From: Cyclostephanos tholiformis
Taxonomy: Eukaryota > Bacillariophyta > Thalassiosirophyceae > Thalassiosirales > Thalassiosiraceae
DNA: 14,300 bases
NCBI GenBank assembly: GCA_036939975.1
Contig: JALLPB010000607.1
Span: forward strand, 1 to 14,300
Direction of reading: 5' to 3'
Part shown: piece after piece, positions 8,666 to 14,300 of the stretch
Layout: each line of letters begins with the position of its first letter
Numbering within the stretch: the first letter of the stretch is position 1
Translations under genes and position numbers: made by a program
The notes under the pieces: model-generated
What the model was told of the DNA's origin: nothing
Seen by the model: only the letters and a program-made list of their open reading frames with translations
Databases searched by the model: none

Positions 8666-8963
8666 AGTGTACACGTTTAACAACGTTTAGCGCCAATTTA
8701 TGCCTCGTTCCGAACTGATTGCGATTTTTCAAACGAATGGCGCGCCAATGCGAAACCACCCCCACTACTGTTTGATGCTATTTCGATCAAATGCGTGGTT
8801 CGATCATAACTTTCCGCTCCGTCCGACACGCTGCGGTAGCTTAGGGGGTTTGACCTCAGAGGCAAGTACACGGTCACAGATCGCATCTCGGGAAACATGC
8901 GACGCCAAACGTCGTTATCATCCTCCCCCCCCAAAAAAAATATTGTACGACACTCCATTTGGA
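8666..8963. other. Convergent intergenic region, no gene seen
   Basis: This 298-bp gap separates the 3' ends of MPP10 (+) and the D27-like gene (-). It holds a C8A8 run at 8925-8940. Open frames that cross it on either strand extend from the shadows of neighbouring genes and have no recognisable content. Confidence 0.55.
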
Positions 8964-10526
8964 TTACATACACAACACGTCTCCCCCCCCCATCTTCCGT
9001 CCCGCTATGACCTTACGAGATTCGCACCCCACCAAACATCCATTGGGGAACGACGGATCCTTCTCGATGGGAAGTGGCGCCTCGCCGAACGACCATTGAC
9101 ACTCCTGCGTTACGAAATTCGGTCGAACGGACAATTCCATCCCCAACGTCTCGACGAAGAATTCCTGCGCGGGTATCTTGCATTGATGCAGGCAAAGTCC
9201 CTTGCATCCGCTCTCCTGTAGGAATTTGCATTTTTCCACGACGAGTCCGCCGCGATTCCCGTCCCTGCGACGATTCGGCCTCGACGGACCCACGAGGAAA
9301 CCGAAGAATAACGGCGTCACGATCGACGTCAGGTAGGGCGCGTAGAACCACGGTCCGTATCTCTTGCCGTCGAACTCGGTCCCTAATTTCGGGATAATGC
9401 CCGACATGAAAAGTCTATAGAACGGCGGCAATACGGGCGTCATGAGCTTGCCCAACGTGGTCTTGACCATGTCGTGCTGCGCCTCGGCGTGATCGGCATA
9501 GGACGTCCCCGTTGGCAATTCCATGGTCATGTACTCCCTCCCCTGTGCGAGCAGTCCTACGATGCCTGGTATTTCGCTTTTCGTGCCCAATTTGGTGTAG
9601 TCGGAGACGAGGTTGCGAAAGACATGTAGTAGCGCCCTATCGAGGAGGTTGTCGTCGTACGACACGTCGTCCAATTCGCAATCCGGTACGAGTCTCGTCG
9701 TCTCGTCCTCGTCCACCTTCCTCCCACCTGCCACGACGATCCGATCATCGACATCGGAAGGAGACGACGACGACGACGACGACGACGACGAAGATGACGA
9801 CATATCGTCGACGATCGTCACGGCCATCTCCTCACCCGCATCCGCGGCGCGATACTCGACGTCCTGAACGTTCGGCAAGTCCATCCTCGGTATTCTACTC
9901 GGGCTGAGGAATTCGGCCGTCGTCACGTACGTTTCGTAATTCGACTTCATCAGGGACGCGAGTAAACGATAGCGTCCGAATTCGTGCACGCGCCTACGAA
10001 GCGAGAGGAGGCGTTCGACGCGGGTGGAGGAGGAGGAGGAGGAGGAGGGGGAGGAGTACGACGATGCATCGTCGATCGCATCGCACGCCAATATCACGTC
10101 ACGCGGCGTCACGTCATCGTGCGGCATCGCGAGGTAACCGTACGCGAGCGACAGGCAGAGGATCAATTCGTTCAATTCGGACGTCGTCCAGGCGAGGAGG
10201 GCGTCGAATACGTCCGTGATCGTCGACGAGACGCTCCCCTCGACGTTGTTGGCATCATCGTCGTCCGACGATGGGGCGGATCGCGATCGCGCGATGATGA
10301 TGGTATCGATGGCGGCGGTGGCGGGGGGGGGGACGATGGGATGGACCCTCCTCCTATATCCCCCCCCACGAATATCGATGCCGCGTCCGCCGGGATTACT
10401 GTCACAACCACCGCCGATGACGTACGTGCCGGGGGGGGAGAATGCCGCGGCACCACCGCCGACGAGGAGGAGGACGACGAGGATGATGGAGGAAAGGCGA
10501 ATAATATTGGCGCTCGACGTTGTCAT
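8964..10526 (-). CDS. DWARF27-like (DUF4033) carotenoid isomerase family protein, plastid-targeted
   Basis: This protein is about 520 residues. The N-terminus is a signal peptide (LSSIILVVLLLVGGG) ending AAA before F29 (AAAFSPPG), matching the ASAFAP-type motif of diatom plastid presequences. The C-terminal 230 residues match D27: YDDNLLDRALLHVFRN (about 291-306), LTSIVTPLFFGFLVGPS (about 400-416), then the DUF4033 core with VEKCKFLQESGCKGLCLHQC, KIPAQEFFVETLGMELSV and PNFVTQECQWSFGEAPLPIE, ending CLVGC. The clustered cysteines are the family's hallmark; rice D27 is an iron-containing beta-carotene all-trans/9-cis isomerase of the strigolactone pathway. In an alga a role in plastid cis-carotenoid formation is more likely; substrate and function are inferred. 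The N-terminal half has Ser tracts (about 160-167 and 243-256) and looks unconstrained. It diverges from the ABC gene at 10822. Confidence 0.9.
   Translation of the reverse strand: MTTSSANIIRLSSIILVVLLLVGGGAAAFSPPGTYVIGGGCDSNPGGRGIDIRGGGYRRRVHPIVPPPATAAIDTIIIARSRSAPSSDDDDANNVEGSVSSTITDVFDALLAWTTSELNELILCLSLAYGYLAMPHDDVTPRDVILACDAIDDASSYSSPSSSSSSSTRVERLLSLRRRVHEFGRYRLLASLMKSNYETYVTTAEFLSPSRIPRMDLPNVQDVEYRAADAGEEMAVTIVDDMSSSSSSSSSSSSSPSDVDDRIVVAGGRKVDEDETTRLVPDCELDDVSYDDNLLDRALLHVFRNLVSDYTKLGTKSEIPGIVGLLAQGREYMTMELPTGTSYADHAEAQHDMVKTTLGKLMTPVLPPFYRLFMSGIIPKLGTEFDGKRYGPWFYAPYLTSIVTPLFFGFLVGPSRPNRRRDGNRGGLVVEKCKFLQESGCKGLCLHQCKIPAQEFFVETLGMELSVRPNFVTQECQWSFGEAPLPIEKDPSFPNGCLVGCESRKVIAGRKMGGGDVLCM
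9763..9790 (-). repeat. GAC microsatellite encoding a serine tract in the D27-like protein
   Basis: A nearly perfect (GAC)n run on the plus strand is read on the coding strand as TCG codons, giving a serine tract at about residues 243-256. It lies between the signal peptide region and the conserved D27 domain. A second interrupted run, (GGA)n at 10025-10056, encodes another serine tract (TCC codons) in the same gene. Confidence 0.8.
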
Positions 10527-10554
10527 GGTCGGCGGTCGGCGGTCGGCGGTCGGA
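10527..10554 (-). repeat. Four tandem 7-bp units abutting the D27-like start codon
   Basis: On the plus strand the unit GGTCGGC occurs three times, followed by one copy with a final A (10527-10533, 10534-10540, 10541-10547, 10548-10554). On the coding strand this reads GCCGACC and ends directly at the ATG of the D27-like gene (10526-10524). It therefore forms the last 28 bases of the 5' leader or proximal promoter. Confidence 0.85.
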
Positions 10555-10821
10555 CGATGTCAACCACCAAAAATAATCATACTATTATTATTTCCAAACA
10601 ACAAAATAATTTTCCTTATCGCGTGAAACCTATTTTGGCGGGAATGTCACGTTCTGAATTTCAGTGAGTCAGAGTGTGTTTTTTTTACTCTGGAGGAGGA
10701 TGTGAAAATCGTTCGCGTTGCATCGGTCGTCTCCCGTTCTCTCGAACCCTGCGCCTCATAAATTGAGAACTCCCTACCAACAACTACAACATTGAACCAC
10801 TCCCTGCCGCCAACGACAACG
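10555..10821. promoter_or_regulatory. Divergent promoter region between D27-like and CAF16-like genes
   Basis: This is the remaining 267 bp between two divergent start codons. Near the D27-like side an AT-rich block (about 10565-10620) is a candidate core promoter area. Toward the ABC gene the sequence turns to CAAC-rich leader (10776-10820). No TATA consensus is convincing. Confidence 0.4.
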
Positions 10822-12126
10822 ATGGACGAAGAGAAGAAGACGGAAGACACTAACCACAATATGATCGCGGCGGATTCTACGAAACCTGCATCCGCATCGA
10901 CGAATACGCCTACGCCGACGCCGCCGACACCGCCGCCGGTCGTCGACATTCGAAATCTGACATTCCACTACGATCCGTCGAAGTCGCCCAATATCGTGGG
11001 ACTGAATTGCGTCATCGAGTCGAACTCGAGGATCATACTCGTGGGTGCGAACGGCGCGGGCAAGTCGACGTTGCTGCGCATACTCACCGGACAGATATTC
11101 ATGGGCATGAAGAGCGACAGGTTCGTCATCAACGGCATGGACAGGGCCAACGATCAATTCAACGGGGTGGCGTACTTGGGCGGGACGTGGAAGAGGAGAC
11201 GCACCGGCTTCGAGGGCGTTTGTCCTTACACGAGTGAGTGGTGCTACCTTTTTCATTTTCATTTTCACCTCCCACATCATTGCGGATGGGGTAATATATA
11301 ATAATATATCCACCCGACTACATCGCGCAAAAGTGTGTAATCCGACCCTGTTCGATCCTTCCCCCCCACGCACGCACACGCACATCGTACTTTTCCCATA
11401 ACGTATCCAGTGGACTGCGCCGCATCCGAAATGATGTCCAATTGGCAAGAGCAGTTCAAGGAACGTCGGGACGAGCTCGTTCGTATATTGGGAATCAACC
11501 TCGATTGGCGCATGCACGAATGCAGCGACGGACAGCGGAAGAAGGTACGCATGATGATCAAGCTCCTACGGCCGTTCATGCTATGCGTGATCGACGAATT
11601 CGCGGCCGATTTGGACATTTTTTCCCGCAAGCGCTTCTTCGACTTCCTGACGAGGGAATGCGAGGAACGTGGCGCGAGCGTGGTGTACTGCACGCACATC
11701 TTCGATCAGGCCGACGATTGGGCGAGTCACGTCGCCTTCATGCAACTGGACGGGGTACTGAGTCCGATACATCGCCTGTCGACGTACGAGCCGTATCGGA
11801 GGATACTGGCCCGATCGGGGAAGGACAGGGCCATGTGTCCCATGTACACCCTCGTATTGGAGGAGCTGGAGAGGCAGTACCGTGAGCAGTCCGATTTGTT
11901 CCTCGAGGACAATGCCTGTCTTGCGGACGTGATAATGCACGGGCAAGGTACCGAGTTGGGCCACGACCGGTTCGAGGCCGAGGCGGCGGGTGATCAGACC
12001 GGATGGGTATCCGGACGATTGACTCGTCAGCTGAATGCGGAGGAACAGCAGCTGAGGAGGAACGAGCGGGCCGAAAAGCGCATCGCTCTCGAGAAGGCGG
12101 CGATGACGACTGGTAGCGTTCAGTGA
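10822..12126 (+). CDS. CAF16-like soluble ABC ATPase, divergent paralogue, two exons
   Basis: The coding sequence is 10822-11233 joined to 11411-12126, giving 375 residues. It is a single nucleotide-binding domain without membrane segments, of the Caf16/ABCI type. ATPase motifs are complete: Walker A GANGAGKST (75-83), signature SDGQR (176-180), Walker B ending CVIDE (Glu200), D-loop region AADLD, and the H-loop histidine in CTHIF (His233). LGINLDWRMHECSDGQRKKV is strongly Caf16-like. Residues 20-40 are a Pro/Thr/Ser-rich N-terminal extension. The C-terminus is a charged helix (LNAEEQQLRRNERAEKRIAL). Yeast Caf16 associates with CCR4-NOT; a role in mRNA metabolism is inferred. The ATG at 10822 is chosen because the frame upstream lacks an ATG. 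It differs from the copy at 1-233 in the post-Walker B segment and tail. Confidence 0.9.
11234..11410 (+). other. Spliceosomal intron of the CAF16-like gene (177 bp)
   Basis: The donor is GTGAGT at 11234 and the acceptor GTATCCAG ends at 11410. Splicing joins a phase-1 A to TG and makes Met138, connecting GFEGVCPYT to DCAASEMM, where Caf16 homologues read continuously. The intron holds a CA-rich tract (about 11365-11385). The donor hexamer is the same as in the MPP10 intron. Confidence 0.88.
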
Positions 12127-12269
12127 AAGACGTTTCGATCAGGTGGTCCATTGGGCGACTAACATCGCATGTATGCAGAGGAGTTACCACTTTTAGACTC
12201 AATTTTTGATGAGATTCTATGTCGATTTTTATGTTGGAGGATTCTCAAACCGTTCGTATTGCCCAACTT
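12127..12269. other. Short convergent intergenic region
   Basis: The CAF16-like gene (+) and the PPR gene (-) end 143 bp apart, so their 3' UTRs are short or overlap. I see no gene or clear terminator-like structure in the gap. Confidence 0.6.
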
Positions 12270-13932
12270 TTACCACGTCCCGAGATCACGTAGCCGCTTC
12301 ACCCTATCCACTCCTTTCTCATCTTTCACGTGCGTCAGTGCCGTGATGACCAGTTCAAACGTGACGCTCGTGGGTCTCAACGACGGTCGCTCGTCCTTGC
12401 GGCTCTGTTTATGAAGCAAACACAATTCCAGCAACAAGTCCTCGCATCGATTCGCGTAGGCTTCCATCCTCTTGATTTTTCCACTTTTGCGCACTGCTAA
12501 ACTTTCTCGCGGCATCGCCGTTGTCGGTCGATCATTCGCATCATCCTCCGTCTCCTGTTCCTCGTTCTTCTCCTTCTCCTTTTCCTCCTTCTCCTCGTCA
12601 TCGTCATTGGCGGAGGCTTGCGTTGCCACGATCGACGCCAGGTGGGCCTTGATCGCAGCCGTGAACACGACCGCGTTCGGTCGACACCCCGATTCCCCCA
12701 TCAGGCACCGTCGGACCATCCGACGGAGCACGGCATCGGCGCGATCGCCGGATTCTCCGGCGTTGCAGTTCGCGTATGCGTTGATGACGGTGCCGTACGA
12801 GATGCAATCCGGCATCACGCCGATGTCCCCCCCCTCGTCGTATCGTCTCTCCATCGAATCCAGGAGCTGTTCCGCCCGCATCGCCCTGTCGAGGCTCGAT
12901 ACGTCCCCGTCCCCCCCTCCCGCCCCCGTCAACGAATCCTTGGCGAATGCGTTCATGCAAGCATTGTACACGAACGTAGTCGGCCTCGCGCCTGCGTACC
13001 CCAATTGGTACAGGCTCTCCATGTGCAGGAGAAGCTGGGCGGCGCTATCGCATGCGTCCGATGCACCGCTATTCGCGTACGCGTTTATCACGGCGCCGAA
13101 CGTCACCGCGTCGGGCACGAGGTCGATATCGCCCATGTCGTACAATCTTCCCATCTCGTCGAGGAGGGAACGAGCGCGATCGGCGCAGTCCGGATCGCGC
13201 GAACGAGCGACTGCGTTGATCACGGCGTTCCACGATCTCGAATCCGGCTTTAGGTCATCATCGTCGTACCCGACCGAATCGCTACCACCCCGTTTTTGTT
13301 TGTAGTTATTGTATTCGTCGTACATCTCACCGAGCAATCTCTCCGCCGACGACGAGCTCCCGCGCTCGCCGCTTCGAGCCCACGCCGTGATGACCGAGTT
13401 GTAAGTGACGCGATTCGGACGAACGTGATGCCACCCGCGCGATTCACGCAATTCGCGCATGCGCACGAGCAGCATCTCCGCCCTTTTCGCCGAGTCCTTG
13501 CGATTGCATCTTGCCCATGCCGTGATGGCGTTCGTGAACGATACGGTGTTGGGTATTACCATCGTCGCTCTCGTCCTCGTCGAATCCTCGTCGTCGACCT
13601 CCTCGTCGTCGTTCTCGTCGTCGTAGATCCCGCCCGCAAGCCGCGACGATGGGCGATCCTCGTACATCTCGTAATCCCTAACGGCATCCATGAGGAGGGC
13701 CTCGACCTTTGGGGCCGTGGTGGAGTCTCGACGCTTCGCCATGCGACTCAGTCGGTTGTTGAAACGCAACGTAGCGGAATTCACGACGAAGGACGGTGGT
13801 ACCGAGTCGATAGCCATCGTTACGGCGGTGGCGTTGTCGCGATCGTCATCGTTTGTCGAGGAACGCCTGACCACGATGCCACCGCGACCGACACGTCGAG
13901 TAAATGCGATCGGAATGAGGGGGGGGGATGGA

Positions 13933-13965
<33 letters not shown>

Positions 13966-14048
13966 AGCGCCGTCGCCGTTGCGAATATGTCGGCGACAAG
14001 GAGCGAGAGAATCGATACGACCACGAATCGGATTTCGATGACCCTCAT
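12270..14048 (-). CDS. Pentatricopeptide repeat (PPR) protein with N-terminal targeting sequence
   Basis: This 592-residue protein starts with a hydrophobic signal-like segment (residues 6-26), then a serine run (29-38) and an acidic linker. Eight PPR-like motifs follow, starting near residues 169, 214, 271, 315, 359, 416, 460 and 562. Examples are VTYNSVITAWARSG, SWNAVINAVARS, VTFGAVINAYANSG and ISYGTVINAYANCN, each ending in an RPN or PD type turn. PPR proteins bind organelle RNA and act in its processing, editing, stability or translation; organelle location is inferred from the presequence. The F+1 plastid motif is not clear, so plastid and mitochondrion remain open. A Lys/Glu-rich insert (about 481-505) interrupts the seventh repeat. 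No PPR-DYW, SMR or other catalytic domain is seen. Confidence 0.9.
13935..13965 (-). repeat. CGA microsatellite encoding a serine run in the PPR protein
   Basis: An unbroken (CGA)n run on the plus strand is read as TCG serine codons just after the hydrophobic presequence (residues 29-38). Its place between targeting signal and mature domain resembles that of the tracts in the D27-like and GT8-like proteins. Confidence 0.85.
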
Positions 14049-14300
14049 CCTCGTCTTCCTCCCTCTCCTCCTCCTTCGTCTTCGCGACGATCTGTCGCGG
14101 ACGCGGACGTAGTATCGTATATTATTGTTGTTGTTGAGTAATTTTGTTGTTTTCCATCATGGAAGCGACGGCCAGGCCAAATATCGGATTCTTTTCATTT
14201 TGGCGCGCCCGAGGCGTGTTTCTTTCTTCACAAAATAATAGAAAATGGGGTTGACTATATAGCACCAGAATGAACTTTAATACCTTCAATTTCGCCCCCA
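14049..14300. other. Upstream region of the PPR gene; right edge of window
   Basis: These 252 bases should contain the promoter and 5' leader of the PPR gene. CTATATAG at 14257-14264 is a palindromic TATA-like sequence but lies about 210 bp from the start codon, so its use by this gene is uncertain. No open frame reaching the right edge can be recognised. Confidence 0.4.

Noticed and set aside
8796..8812. GTGGTTCGATC, resembling a tRNA B box
   Set aside because: No cloverleaf, A box or acceptor stem could be built around it.
10774..11517. Minus-strand open frame covering the CAF16-like gene and its intron
   Set aside because: It is the antisense shadow of a well-supported ABC ATPase and has no domain of its own.

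Overview
This looks like nuclear DNA from a photosynthetic stramenopile, most probably a diatom. The genes are compact, two contain a short GT-AG intron, and the proteins are plainly eukaryotic (a nucleolar U3 snoRNP subunit, MATH-BTB, PPR, non-membrane ABC ATPases). A DWARF27-type protein carries a signal peptide ending in AAA before F, the diatom style of bipartite plastid presequence. Many coding regions are full of CGA/GAC-type trinucleotide runs that give Ser, Asp or Thr tracts.

Eight genes are seen and their strands strictly alternate (+ - + - + - + -). From the left: the 3' end of a CAF16-type ABC ATPase (1-233, +); an unrecognised, possibly plastid-targeted coiled-coil protein (756-1469, -); a type II membrane protein resembling a degenerate GT8 glycosyltransferase (1797-3788, +); a MATH-BTB protein with a SAP-like C-terminus (4108-5289, -); MPP10 of the small-subunit processome (5651-8665, +, one intron); a D27-like carotenoid isomerase family protein (8964-10526, -); a second, divergent CAF16-like ABC ATPase (10822-12126, +, one intron); and a PPR protein (12270-14048, -).

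Intergenic gaps are 143-522 bp. Gaps between divergent genes (1470-1796, 5290-5650, 10527-10821) must hold promoters for both sides; only one convincing TATA box was found (1655-1664). I see no shared pathway. The genes are ordinary nuclear ones for ribosome assembly, RNA metabolism, protein turnover and plastid carotenoids.

No RNA gene, transposon, CRISPR array or prokaryotic-style system was found. The points most worth a second look are the degenerate GT8-like protein that lost its DxD motif, the two CAF16 paralogues about 11 kb apart, the 44-residue PPR periodicity, the D27-like plastid protein with four GCCGACC copies touching its start codon, and the MATH-BTB-SAP gene whose base composition differs from its neighbours.
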